A DNA stretch of 64,000 nt from Petrosia ficiformis. Taxonomy: Eukaryota > Porifera > Demospongiae > Haplosclerida > Petrosiidae. The translations under genes were made by a program, and so were the position numbers. The stretch spans positions 3,970,077 through 4,034,076 of the forward strand of contig OX345644.1 of the NCBI GenBank assembly GCA_947044365.1, written 5' to 3'. The notes beneath the pieces are model-generated. The model had not been told where the DNA came from, searched no databases, and saw nothing but the letters and a program-made list of their open reading frames with translations. Below are positions 22,975-34,600 of this stretch, one piece after another (within the stretch, counting starts at the first letter, position 1; each line of letters starts with the position of its first letter).

Positions 22975-23240
22975 TTGTATGCATGTATGTATGTATGTAC
23001 GTATGTATGTATGTATGTACGTATGTATGTATGTATGTATGTATATATGTATGTATATATGTATGTATGTATGTATGTACAATGTATGTGTGTATGTTTG
23101 TATGTATATATGTATGTATGTAACTATGTAAGCAACTATGTATGTGTATGTATGTATGTGTATGTATGTATGTACATGTACATATGTACGTGTGTATGTA
23201 ATGTGCATGTATGTCATGTAATTATATGTATATATGCATG
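22975..23240 (+). repeat. (ATGT)n microsatellite array
   Basis: Long imperfect TATG repeat with interspersed TATA and TGTG. It produces low-complexity frames on both strands that are not genes. Confidence 0.93.
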
Positions 23241-23992
23241 CATGGTGTATTTATGTATGTAGAGTACATAATAGTAGTTGGTGGTTGGCCATTGGCCATT
23301 TTCTGGAAAATGGTCAGTGTTCTAGGCCCTCCTCTGTCCATCAGCTTGCCAAAAAATAGGAGAGGTAAGCATGCTAGATTATGATTAGTCATACTCAAAA
23401 CATTAATTGATGACGTAATCACCTCTCAGATAATACACATTTCAGATACAAAGATAGAATTAAGTATATACAGGGTAAATGATAGTAAATAAAAGTTATA
23501 ATCTGATCACACCACTCTAAAAAGCCTGGATAAGCATCGAGTTCACTTTACTAGTCTGTTACAATTACAATTATTAATTGTAACTGATGTACTTCTTGGA
23601 GAAGTTGAATGTAATTGTAAGTGTAACATGTTTGTTACATGTATCATGGCAAAATCTAGTTCAGTTTGTGAACATTTCAGAATTTCAGAAAGTGCAGTTA
23701 GTAACTGTAAAGCATAGTGAGTGTTGCTTGTTAACTGAAATTGGATTTCAGAACACAATGTTTATTTGATGTTAATTATAATTTGATTGGGCTAATAAAA
23801 TTACTCTGTAATTGTAATTGTCCCTTTATATATAATGGTACTTAATGTCAACACAAAAGCTGTAATTGCAAGTGTAATTGTAATTGACCCCAAGTCTGTT
23901 CACTCATGTGCAGTAATAATCATAGAATAGTTACTATGATTTCTACTTGTATTTGGTGCTGTTTGATATTGTGTACTGATATACCATGTTAT

Positions 23993-24093
23993 CAGAGAGT
24001 ACAGTAGTACTCTCTATGTAGGGATAGCCCGGAAACAAAATGGCCACTCATACATTTCAATTGCAAGCGGTAAGCTGAATTTTCTGACATTTA
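23993..24093 (+). repeat. Family B repeat, inverse partner at 36,560-36,652
   Basis: Starts TATCAGAGAGTACAGTAGTA with CTCTCTATGTAGGGAT following. It continues through 'aaatggccactcatacattt' and 'caattgcaag', all found reversed at 36,560-36,652. The head is an imperfect palindrome. Confidence 0.75.
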
Positions 24094-24109
24094 AGTTAAA
24101 ATATACATA

Positions 24110-24735
24110 TAACAATGATACATGCTGCCACTGATAATATACAGCTACTAAACAAAATAATTAATAGAACAAATCTTCTAATATTACTTATATTATACAA
24201 ACAAAGATTAAAATATAATACCATAATGAAATAATTAGTGTAAAACAAGCTGCATGCATCCAATAAAATGTATAGGAAGAGAACTGACTACAAGCATTAC
24301 TGCAGTTATGCCATACTTGCAGTTGTAGAACAATCAATAGATAGATACGGGAGGATTTCAGATTACCCACTACATATATATATATATATCATAGGCCTAT
24401 ATTTATTATTATATATAGTAGTCTGGTTGGTGTTGCCACCCCTAGCCCTTGTAAGACGCCAGGCGGCAATAGCAGATTTTGTACCTCATTATTCCCACAG
24501 AGAAATCCACGCTCTTTCTTATCTGGAGATCATTCTTTCTAGAGTTAGTCTCGTGTAGTGCTATACCCAGACCCGTATCCATTGCCCAAGTACATGTAGG
24601 TTCAATCTGGCTGCTCGAGATTAGTAGCCCAGGCCCCGTTTATAGTTTAGAGAAATCCATAGTTCGTCCTGTCTAAGGAAGCCGCATAGTTTGTTCAGTT
24701 TTCTCATGTGAGAGATTCATATCTACCTATGTATA
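24110..24735 (+). repeat. Copy of the dynein-tail 3' flank / pre-gene segment
   Basis: Matches 11,912-12,290 in order: first the 'aatgatacatgctgccac' block just after the dynein remnant, then the 'attaatagaacaaatcttc' block, then GCAGATTTTGTACCTCATT and the CCATAGTTCGTCCTGTCTAA motif ending 'gtgagagattcata'. An insert with a short AT run (24,380-24,420) lengthens it. No membrane-protein gene follows, so this is the flank without the gene. Confidence 0.7.
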
Positions 24736-26349
24736 CATACTTATTGTAATCATAAATTAAGTACAGGAAATGCATATGTCATGCCCAATTGTGCAATATG
24801 GCACTAGAGGTATGACAACATAATACACAACTTCAATATTATATAATTAATTTGAGATTTTCATTTAGAAAACTTAAATTTAAAAGATTTGGGGGTTGTT
24901 TACCCCTTCCTCTTAAATGTAAACCCTGATAATTAATGTTTAAAATTTCATAATTACACTCAAGTATTTTCCACACATTTTTTATTCTGTTCATAGTATG
25001 TTCTTGTTTCTTGCATTGCACAATATAGCAATAATTATTCTTTAAAATATTGTTTTGGCCCAATAAGAAATTCTCTCGCAGTCAGACATAATTAACCCTT
25101 GCCACGTTGGCGGAGGCTTACAGTACTTAGTTTGTGTGTTTTTGTTCCCAAAAATTCTCAGAAAACTAGAGATGCCAGTGCACCAAGCAAGTACTGCTAC
25201 CTTTGTGCCAATGTAATAAGAAAATGAAACAAAGGGATTTTTGTAGACACATTGCATTCTGAACTTACAGCTACATTTATGATTCACAGTTGCTGTTTTC
25301 TGACCTTGGAAAGACTTCTGCTAGTACAGACAATGTGACAGCATAGCTAACAGGTTCCAGCTACAAGCCTACACATAGGTCTGGTCCCCTTTCATAATCA
25401 GTAATTTAATATTAATTTTAATAGTAGGTATGGCCTAAAAAGAGCTTAATACACACAGTGCAGATGACATAGTAAAGATTGACTGTTAGAGTAAAGTATC
25501 TTTATAATTATAATAATTATTATAATAATAATTCAGTATCTTGTTATAATTACTAACAATCTCAATTGTCAAACGTTTACACAACTGTACAGAACCTTCC
25601 TCATCTATGTGAAGGGAGTGGCTAGACCAGACTACATCTTGCATGGTAGGACTTGGACCGTACACTAAGTTGTAACAAACACACACAAATATAATCTCTG
25701 ATAATTATTCTTAATATTACAGTCAAATGTGCAATCATTTTCTTATCAACAATCACACTTGTGGCAAGGTTTCTACACTGCAAGTGCATTCATTTTTATA
25801 TAAGACTATATATACACACCCATTTGGTTGGCATTAGTAAATAGTAAATACTGGGAAGGTATTATGTCCTTGCTCTCAACTTGAGTGGTAGCCATCAGTG
25901 ATGAATGACATATCTCTATAAGTCTTGATTGAAGCTGCCCAAAAATAGTTTTCTGATGTCAACATGTTGATATTTGTGATGTTATGGCATGCTTGACTTT
26001 GGTTGGTGCACTTAAAAGTTCTTTTAACCCGTTTCATTGGATAGACAATTAGCTATATAGTATTTGGCTTCTGTATTCTATGTTAGTAACTATGAGTGTA
26101 TACTCTCAATGTTCATTTATAATACACTAGATTAGCCACTGTATAAAAAGTATATTATTATGATTATAATTGTGCTGCAAAGGATTCAATGCTCTTGAGC
26201 CATAAACAGCTTCCGACACTATTAATTAATGAGTTAAATGATTGTTCTGTGTGAATGATTTAGCTCATTGACTAATTACTTAATGATGTAAATCATTATA
26301 CTAGTGAGTGAAACTGTGGTACATAATACATTCCTTATGAATGACCACT
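24736..26349. other. Gene-free region with old repeat ends
   Basis: At 25,083-25,135 lies a diverged repeat end ('aacccttgccacgttggcggaggcttacag' followed by a GTGTGT stretch) that resembles 32,297-32,345. 26,220-26,300 is a weak palindrome of TTAATGA/TCATTAA words. Other frames (for example 25,042-25,287 minus) have no features. Nothing else is recognised. Confidence 0.45.
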
Positions 26350-26492
26350 ACAAATCAGGATGACTATAATGTATTTAGAGTACATATCACTATAAGTATA
26401 TTTGAGTCATGACATTCATTTATCAGTACATAGTGAATATCATGACCCTTATAGTGATATGTACTTTAGATATTGTAGCCATCCCGATTTGT
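26350..26492. mobile_element. Small foldback element with 45-bp inverted arms
   Basis: Left arm 26,350-26,396 (starts ACAAATCAGGATGACTATAA) pairs with right arm 26,448-26,492 (ends CCATCCCGATTTGT) with only a few mismatches. The 51-nt loop contains a second nested inverted pair (GTCATGA...TCATGAC). A minimal foldback MITE or transcribed hairpin. Confidence 0.8.
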
Positions 26493-26779
26493 ATTGATAT
26501 ATTCTGCAACAAATGGAGCACTGAAATTGTTATGAAACTTATTAATTATGACTATATAGTTGAAACAAGTGTATATAGAGAAAAAAAGTATCCTTATGAT
26601 TGCTTTATGGTGTCCAGCATTCAGTAATCATGGCTAACTTTATCATGCTTGAAACACAACAGCCTATTATAGTTAATATTTTGATTATCCACTCTCTTTA
26701 CCTTTTTAGGAATATATTTCAGGTAGAATAGTTAGCTATTAGTTCCAGTTTCTACGTAAGCTACACAGCTTTCTTTCTG

Positions 26780-27000
26780 CTGGTCTGTAGAGCTTGAGCG
26801 CTCGTTCTTTTACGCGCCACGCCCATTAATTGACCGAGCCCCCGGGAATGACGTAACTTCCTTAACTACGTATACAACGCATACTTGCGCAAGTGACACA
26901 AACATATATATAGTTCGAACCCGTGGGAAAGCAATCATAGGGATGGCCCTACGGGCCATAATAACTAGAGTGTGTGTTCGATTCCCTGCATACTGAATCA
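26780..27000 (+). mobile_element. Possible tRNA-derived SINE fragment
   Basis: GC-richer than its surroundings and containing a B-box-like GTTCGATTCC (about 26,972-26,981) downstream of a paired GGCCCTACGGGCC element. The block around 26,760-26,880 (CATTAATTGACCGAGCCC) recurs at 37,660-37,770 and, inverted and diverged, at 32,050-32,140, so this is dispersed. A clear A box and a foldable cloverleaf are missing, so a functional tRNA is excluded and SINE origin is only a suggestion. Confidence 0.3.
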
Positions 27001-28280
27001 GCACAACCCAGAAATTGTTAGAATGCCAGCAGACACTTCTCACATGGTGGACCAGGATGCAACTAGGGATATATACAGTGCACATGTACATATCACTGTA
27101 AACATGAATCGGTTATTTTTATTACACAGTGGTTGTTTCAGCAATTAGTTATTTTCAAAACAACAATCATAAGATTTCTTTTTATCTATATCCAGACAAA
27201 ATATTAATTAATCCTTCTATTTCATGTACCTAAAAGATTTTATCCACAAGAGCCTGTAAGTATACAACTAAGGTAACTATCGCTCAGTTTAAATAACTAA
27301 TTATTCATTTTATAGTGATATACTTATGTGTGTTATAATCATATAAGCAAAGTATTTTGTGTTACCTATTCATAGTATATAGTTCTATCTTGCTCATGCA
27401 ATTTTAATATTCATGTATACATACTGATTGTTATAATGTATGTATGTATGTGTGTATAATGTGTGAATATATGTATAGACCCCTTCATGGTATGCATATT
27501 GGTAAACAAATTTTCAAGGGCGGGGAGTGAATGCCCCCACCTCCTAAATGAAACCCTGATGTATATATGAATGTATTGTATGTACGTATGTATGTATGTA
27601 TATATGTATGTATGTATGTATGTTTGGGGGTTTTTGTTACGAACTCTCGCAACAGAACCTTTCAACCCTATCCCGTAGGCAAGGTGAAAGGGGTGCATCG
27701 GCTGTTTCAAACTGTTACCCTTTGAGTCGACCCCCAAGGCTGCACAGGCCTATCCTATTTGTATTGCATAGGTTTTCCGAAATCGGAATTGTTGAACACT
27801 CATTTCCCTGTGTATATAATAAGTTAACTAATCTTTAGCCTAAAGACGGGAAAAACTTTACAAAACACAAGTGGTAGCTTAAACATACATATGTACATAT
27901 ATACTTTGCTCTTAATTTAAGGTTTGGGAGACTGGCAGCCTGTTCTTGAGAAGCAGGAATGGGGTTCAAAACGTTTTTATGGCGCCAACTCTCACCACTC
28001 TGACAGTCTCCCATTGTTAAAATATCATAATTTTAGTCTAGGTTCTTTGTTACACTCAGGCTTTGGTATAAAAAAACACATTACATAACTAACCTGTTTC
28101 CAACATGTGGAGATAACTAATTATAAATTCAGTGCGCATGCGCATTTCCTCACATTGTGTTTAATTTTATTTTTTATTTTTTAATTTTTTATTTTTTTCT
28201 TTTAAATTTTTATTTTTTATTTTTTATTTTTTTTAAATTAAATTAAATTAAATTAAATTTATTACTATTATTATTATTAT
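27001..28280. other. Gene-free region with microsatellite and hairpin
   Basis: Contains short TATG runs (27,420-27,480; 27,560-27,625), a GC-richer repeat-like block at 27,630-27,830, and an inverted pair (GGGAGACTGGCAG near 27,925 against CTGACAGTCTCCC ending 28,013). A pure A/T tract of TTTTATTTTT and AAATT words fills 28,150-28,260. No exon is supported. Confidence 0.5.
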
Positions 28281-28287
28281 ATTTTTT

Positions 28288-28396
28288 GTATGTATGTATG
28301 TATGTATGTATGTATGTATGTATGTATGTGTGCATGTGTGCATGTATGTATGTATGTATGTATGTATGTATGTATGTATGTATATATGTATGTATG

Positions 28397-28430
<34 letters not shown>

Positions 28431-28560
28431 TGTATGTACATATGTACATATGTATGTATGTATGTATGTATGTATGTGTGCATGTATGATGTATGTATGT
28501 ATGTATGTGTGTATGGAAAGTATTTATATATGTATGGAAGAGTATGTATGTACTGTATGT
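28288..28560 (+). repeat. (TATG)n microsatellite array
   Basis: About 270 bp of TATG with a few GTGC interruptions, directly after a pure A/T tract. Open in many frames, none coding. Confidence 0.95.
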
Positions 28561-28594
28561 ACATACTCACATACATGCATACACAAGAATAATA

Positions 28595-28715
28595 CCAAAA
28601 CATGTTTTTTTAAATGGAAGAGTATGTAGGGATATCAAAACCAAGAAGCACAGGAATGGTACCTTAGCAATAAAATTAAACTAACCAATTCCACATCATA
28701 AGTATCACTTCTTCA
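28595..28715 (+). mobile_element. Family A MITE, left half
   Basis: 'aaatggaagagtatgtagggat' followed by 'atcaaaacc', 'ggtaccttagcaa' and 'aaattaaacta' matches the left arm of family A (compare 35,541-35,690). The right arm is missing, so it is a solo half. Confidence 0.65.
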
Positions 28716-28761
28716 TGTTTTACTTTTGCTCTAGCTATATATACTAGTGTTGCTAGATTAT

Positions 28762-29069
28762 ATTTAACAACAATGATTGTATGCATTACTACACATTACT
28801 GACCTTGTATAGTGAAGGGAGTCTGAGAATATTTTTCTGTATAAACTGTTTTATTCCCATTTCATTTCAATAGATAAACTACATTACACAACTATTATAT
28901 CAGATCTGATAATTACTGTAGGTATGATGATTGTACATTGTATGTAGACACTGTATGTATATATGTATGTACAGTATGTATGTATGTATATAATGTATGT
29001 ATGTATGTATGTATGTAATGTATGTATGTATGTACATGTATGTTTGTTTGTATGTTTGTTTGTATGTAG

Positions 29070-29104
<35 letters not shown>

Positions 29105-29735
29105 TGTATGTATGTATGTATGTATGTATGTATGTATGTATGTATGTACACTGTATGTATTAATGTAGGTATGTATATATGCATGTAGGTGTCTATGTAT
29201 GTGTACACACAGGTATGTAATTATATGTATGTATGTAAGGATTCATGGACAATGGTCACAGTTCTACCTAGGCTTTTTAGAGTAGTGATCAGATTCCAAC
29301 TTGCATTTACTATTGTTTATCTATTACGCTGTATATACATCATATATGTAATTCTATCTTACTATCCCAAACATGTACATGTGTTATCTGATAGGCAGTA
29401 ATTCATCAAATAATTTGAGAGTATGGCGAACCAAAATTGTACACTGGACATATTGACTAATCAATATGAGAATGTGATATGTGCATATAGCCTATGATAT
29501 AGGATACAAACTAACATTAAAATCTTTGTGTATTGTTTCTCCTTCTAACACACAACAACGGTGTGTATGAATTGAAGTGTCTTGTTCGTAATATAGGTGT
29601 CAATACAATTGATTAGTTGTGTCATAAATAATTATGAATAATTATCCCCCTTAGTACATATATACATTAATCATGTGCTAGTCATAAGATAGTAATTATC
29701 AGATCTGATATAATAGTTGTGTAATGTGTGACTAG
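28762..29735. mobile_element. Block with inverted ends around an ATGT array
   Basis: The sequence at 28,876-28,914 ('acacaactattatatcagat' and onward) is matched in reverse complement at 29,690-29,735. Between them lie the TATG array (28,950-29,240) and about 450 bp of unique AT-rich sequence. Together with the partial copy at 22,766-22,920 this suggests a transposon-like unit of about 0.8-1 kb without coding capacity. Confidence 0.5.
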
Positions 29736-30060
29736 TAACAGTTTATGTAGGGACACTACATTCATTCTGTATTATAATTGCATATTATATATATAGGAAT
29801 AGTTCACATTATGATCCTATACAATGTTCATGATATAATTAGTACAAGTACAAGTACAAATAAACTTGTTGGACTTGTCAGTTTGTGAGCCCTCATCAGG
29901 TCATGAGCCAAAAGTTTCTTTTTTTTTTCATTAAACTGCTAAATATCTGCTCAAAACAAGTCATGGAAGGTAAATGGTTAAAAGAATTATATCAACTTAT
30001 CAAGTACAGCTATAATTATTTTCTCAATTAAAAATTCAATTTACAATTACTGTAACAGTT
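29736..30060. other. AT-rich intergenic sequence
   Basis: No coding features; a poly-T stretch lies near 29,915-29,930. It leads into the dynein remnant at 30,060. Confidence 0.45.
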
Positions 30061-30520
30061 ATTTCATCACCTGCACCTCATAGTGTCTACCAGTAATGGA
30101 CATGGAACCTATAGAGTGGGATCTTAGCAGCAAAATTAAACTCCATATAACAAACCCTACATGAGTTTGTTTTCCTACTATATATACTTATGTAGGCTTG
30201 TTATATGGAAGTGGTTAGTTTAATTATGTTGCTAAGGGGTACCATCCCAATCTTGTTTATGTGCTTTTTCAGTTTTGATATCCCTACATGTTCTTTCATT
30301 TTGAAATATTATTCTTCATAACAAGTAATACAAACTGGAATGTGTTTAATACTATTACGTGTGTGTATTTTGTTTTCTTGCTCACAAATGCAATCACTTT
30401 AATCTTCTTCACAGGTCAGTGATTACTCTACTAGCTTGTTCACAGTTGCTGTTAGACTCTTATCACACCGGCAAGTCTCAAGACTCAGTGCTGAGGGCTG
30501 CTCCTCAATTTGTCAGTTGG
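30060..30520 (+). pseudogene. Third dynein heavy chain tail remnant, split by a MITE
   Basis: 30,060-30,115 matches the intron-exon start at 11,580-11,640 ('tcatcacctgcacctcatag', then 'tctaccagtaat' and 'acatggaacctat'). 30,390-30,500 matches the last dynein exon at 11,815-11,900 (acceptor CAG, 'actctactag', 'gttgctgttagac' and 'aagtctcaagact'). Between them is a family A element (30,110-30,325). All frames are broken, so this is only a relic. Confidence 0.65.
30112..30325. mobile_element. Family A MITE inserted in dynein relic
   Basis: Carries the family A arms 'gatcttagcagcaaaattaaac' and, inverted, 'tagtttaattatgttgctaa', plus the right end 'gatatccctacatgttcttt'. The left terminus is truncated. 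Its position splits a dynein exon from its downstream intron. Confidence 0.7.
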
Positions 30521-30734
30521 GTGAATAATATCACACTTTCTGCTGATAAAGATACACAATTACTTCATAAAATTGATTTTAAACCTATATACATGAATGT
30601 GTTTCAAATTTCCCGCTGCAAAATTTCATTGGCATATATAGCGCATGCATGTTTCGTCAGTAGAAATTACGTAATTACGTATCTATAATTATGAATCCAC
30701 AGAATCCAAGTAACTAGAAATCCACTTGTTTCGA

Positions 30735-31080
30735 GAGTCTGGAAAAATCCACGGCTCGTTCTGTCTCTTGTTTAGAGAAATCTCAATCACGAAATCCATA
30801 GCTCGTTCCGTTTCGAGCGTCTATTAGCTCGTTATAGTGACTAGAGAAGTTCATAGCGCTGTGTCGTTCTGTCTCCAGAGTCTAGAAAAACCCACAGCTC
30901 ACTCTATCTCATGTCTGGAGAATTCTCTATCTCGATCAAGTAATCCATAGCTCTTTCCGTCCAAGAAATCCATATTTCGTTCTGTTTCAAGAGTTTAGAG
31001 AAATCCACGGATCGTTCTGTAATCTCCATCTCGATCAAGAAATCCATAATTCGTTCCGTCAAGTCTCTACAAAAATCCAG
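30735..31080 (+). repeat. Degenerate tandem array, unit about 35-40 bp
   Basis: About nine variants of a unit of the form TCTAGAGAAATCCATAGCTC followed by GTTCTGTCTC run head to tail, some with inserts (CTCGATCAAG). Single units occur at 12,205-12,240 and at 24,495 and 24,650, always in the dynein-tail flank. An antisense frame of 65 codons crosses it and repeats a DFL/IEME pattern, which is a by-product of the array. Confidence 0.8.
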
Positions 31081-32349
31081 GTGAGTAGTATGCTGTTGCA
31101 ATAATCATAACTGCATGAAGCTAAAAGGCCACCATACACGAAGCAACAAAGTTGTTCCATGGATATTGGATGTTGCTTGTTGTTTGCAACAATGAACTGC
31201 AGTCTCAACATGTTGCTTGTAAACTTCAAAGAATTGACATGTTGCTTTGTGTATGGTAGCCTTAAGTTATTATATAATTTATATGTAATATATAAAGTAT
31301 GCATGGTTAGAAGGTTGATATGCCAGATATAACACCTTCTGTGGAGGAAATCCAAGGGCTGAGCCAGATAATGTATCCCAATATGGGAAAACTTCAACAT
31401 AACCACAGGCTTTATAATTCAGATATAAAACCTGACATTGACCACAGCAACACAAACTACAAGACTACAACATTCACCTGGTCCACACTCGAGACAAAAT
31501 GTTAGGAGAAGCTACGCACAGATATAGTAGTTTTGCCTTTCCAGAAGTATATTCATTATAACATGCCTACTAGTGCTATAAAAGATTTATAATTGCCCCA
31601 GGCTTTGTGATTATAAATTTGATATAGCACTCATAGAGGTGTTATAACATATACTTAAACTTCTGAACACATGCACGTAGTATATCCAGCATATACACCA
31701 ACTAGCCATGCTGTTTATAACATAATGATACTATGATTTAGCAATAGAATTTTATACTGTAGATGTATATGCAAATTGTACACCTCACTACATCAAATGG
31801 TTGCCATGGGACCATACCCCTTAGTGTCTCAAGTTTCTTTTGATGTCTCGTAATATGCCATGATAGTAATTTTAGTTATATTTCCAATGGTACATAATAT
31901 ATTGGTGCACGTATTAGATTCTTGTAGATGAGTAAACTTATAGTAGGGGAGTTTTCTGTGGGCAGATAGCATGAATTCCATTGTATGTGTGACTGAACAT
32001 GAAAGCGGTCTTATTTCATTTTTATGGCCACTCTTTATATATATATATGTTGTTGCGTACGTAGTTAAGGAAGTTGCATCATTCTGTGACATCAATTAAT
32101 GAGTATGGCTCATGAAAGAATTCACACTCAAGCAGAAGAATGCAGCTTATAAAACTGCTAATACTAATAACTAATGTGTGTAACAAAGACACATTGGTAT
32201 AAAAGGTGTTGAGTTAAACTACACTACGACTCATTATTAATAATGTGAAGTAACAAAAGATCTAATATTAAGACTTTACATTTTATGCATTAATTAACCC
32301 GAGCACGTAGGTGGAGGGTTATAGTAATCGGTTTGTGTGTGTGTGTGTG

Positions 32350-32384
<35 letters not shown>

Positions 32385-33900
32385 GTGTTACCACGTAATC
32401 TTTGCAAATTAATACCTGATGATACTAATTTGTTGACACATGGTTGAAGACGCTATATATCCATAATGCCAACATTTAAAGGATTTGTTCTGAACTCATC
32501 TTGTTGCAGAGAAACAGCCGTGTAAATTCTCGTCTATCTGTCGCCATCTTGAAATTTTTTTGTTTTTGCTGATGTCAGCAGAAAACACTGAACCACTAAC
32601 TTTTGTCTCTTTGAAGCTTTGTTTCTTGAGCTTTGTCTATTGTCCTAACGAGTGTTTATACAGCTATTTGTGAAGTTTTGTCCAGACATTCGCTAGTTCT
32701 CAAGAGATCTGATGGCCATGCTATCCCCATAATTTGCATATTCATGATGTACTACTGACTTCTTCGGCACTGGTCGAGAATAACCACCTCTCAGATGAAT
32801 TAACCACCTCTTAGATAAATTCCACCTCTTAAATAAATTAACCACCTTTCAGATAATACATATATAGGCTACTGAGACAGAATAAAGTATAAACTGGATA
32901 TACAGCACTAAATGCATGTAGAATCCAACCACCATTCTAAATATCCTGGGCAGAACACTGCTTCTTAGTGTTGATACGAATGGTGTGTTCCTGACTGTTG
33001 CAATATGTTACTTAGGCAAAGTTGTTCTAAAGCCATGCTGTTTAGCAGTAGCTAGCGTGGGTTCTGTACTTTAGTGCATTCATTATTCAAGTAGTTTTCA
33101 CGCTATTAATTTATCATCAGTTAATAAAATATTACATGCTTGATAGTGATAGTGTCACGATATACTGAATATAGTAGCTTTATTTGGACTCTTAAAGGAG
33201 TGTATCAAGAACCAAAACTAAAACTGGAGTATACACTTCCAGAACACAGTTTCTAGACTTGATTCAGAGAACACTGAATGGTGGATAACTTAGAAAACAT
33301 ATGAACACAATACCTATATACTAACTATAATATCTGATAGCTCGAATGGAAGCTCGAATGGAAACTCGAATGGAAAATTCGCATTAGCATTGCAAAGTTC
33401 ATGTGACATGGTGTATATTAAACATGTTTTCTTAATTTTATTATTTTAACATCAAAGTTAAAGGCTAACTGACATGCAAAATAATTTATTGAGATTATTG
33501 CATGAATGCATAGTAATACATGAAAATACATACTACATGAAGGAATTAGCTATTAAACTTCAAAAACGCGAGTTATCCAACTTCAAACATTGCTGTTTTA
33601 GTTTATCCACCATCTTTGATTTTAACATTTCCTGTTTCCTGCAATTTCAATTATTGGAAGCGTGGTTTTACGTGACGTCACAAGAGGACAACTAAAACGT
33701 GTGGTAATGGTGAATTTGGTTGTAGCAATAGTTCAAAAGACAGAGTTTGTGTTTTTAAGTTCTCAAAGGACTCACAATAATTATGTTTAGTTTTGTTTTT
33801 TCATTACACATTTATCTTATCAGTCTTCATGTAAAAAAATAAATATCAAACTTACTTCTAATCTTCTATGATGCTTATTACAGATAATCTGCCATACATT
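31081..33900. other. Gene-poor region with palindromes and simple repeats
   Basis: Holds an imperfect palindrome at about 31,545-31,670 (GTGCTATAA...TATAGCAC and TTATAACA...TGTTATAA), a repeated block at 31,820-31,990 (see the 35.2 kb copy), a diverged inverse of the 26.8 kb repeat (32,050-32,140), and a repeat end with (GT)n(GTCT)n at 32,297-32,390. Three tandem AGCTCGAATGGA-type 12-mers lie at 33,335-33,375. No supported exon. Confidence 0.5.
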
Positions 33901-33929
33901 ATTTATATCAATGTCTGTGTATTAATGCT

Positions 33930-34600
33930 AGGGTGCTTAGCCTTTGCTTCGTTTGGGAACATCTTAAATAGTTCTTCAATCGCCTCAAAGCAAAGAGAAA
34001 ACTCAAACTGACCCAAAATAGAATTTATAGCTTCATGAGACAGTGAATCACCTTTAGCACTGCGATTTTGTTCAAGTAATCACTTGATGTCTCTTATTAT
34101 CCAATTAAGTTTTAGTTGTGTGTTACATTTCCAACTAATTATATTACAATGCACATGTAGTTTTATCTATCCCATCTGTACTGCATGATATAATTACTTG
34201 TGCCCATATAGCTCAAATATTTCGTGGTATAAAAATTTCGCATTTTTATTAAACTTCATTACCATCAATACATTTCGTGGTTAAACATTTCACAGTTGAT
34301 TTTTAACTTAGGTTTTCTTGATAGACCTCCCAGTACTTTCATTCAATGATTTAGCTATGTCCACCTCCTTGTTCAACTTCTTAACAGCTGCAGCAACTCC
34401 AACCTTACAAGCTTCTTTGCCAATTTGAGCTCAGATGGTATGATCATATTTTGTATACTCACCACACTTCTTGATCTTGCCTTTGTTATGCATGGCTTCC
34501 AAAACTTCTCTCACAAGCCTCTGTGACATTTTCCTTGAAAGTGGACCATCAAGAAAACTGTTTTTTTGTGCTAGTACCTTAATATTGACATTTTCAATGA
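33930..34600 (-). pseudogene. Transposase-like remnant with helix-turn-helix segment
   Basis: On the minus strand, 34,600-34,318 reads as a long coding-like segment interrupted by one TGA. Blocks include MSQRLVREVLEAMHNKGK, then after the stop AQIGKEACKVGVAAAVKKLN and SLNESTGRSIKK. This IGK..GVAAA...L..STVR pattern is that of DNA-binding N-termini seen in animal transposon proteins (pogo/Tc1-like, family not certain). Further along the same strand, 34,089-33,935 gives LLEQNRSAKGDSLSHEAINS and FEAIEELFKMFPNEAKA, also coding-like after one stop. It looks like a decayed transposon gene. Confidence 0.5.

Larger units (their letters stand above)
22306..24109. other. Gene-poor region with ATGT array and duplicated block
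   Basis: Contains an AT-rich stretch with ATAT runs (22,500-22,600), a block at about 22,766-22,920 duplicated at 28,762-28,912, an ATGT microsatellite (22,975-23,240), short inverted TGTAATTGTAA words between 23,560 and 23,890 and a family B motif at 23,993-24,093. No exon is supported. Confidence 0.55.

Noticed and set aside
26930..26995. tRNA gene suggested by GTTCGATTCC
   Set aside because: No pairing acceptor or T stem and no clear A box; dispersed copies point to a SINE-like repeat at most.
30735..31101. Antisense protein of 65 codons with an internal repeat
   Set aside because: The repeat in the protein is explained by the DNA tandem array, and one unit in other copies is non-coding.
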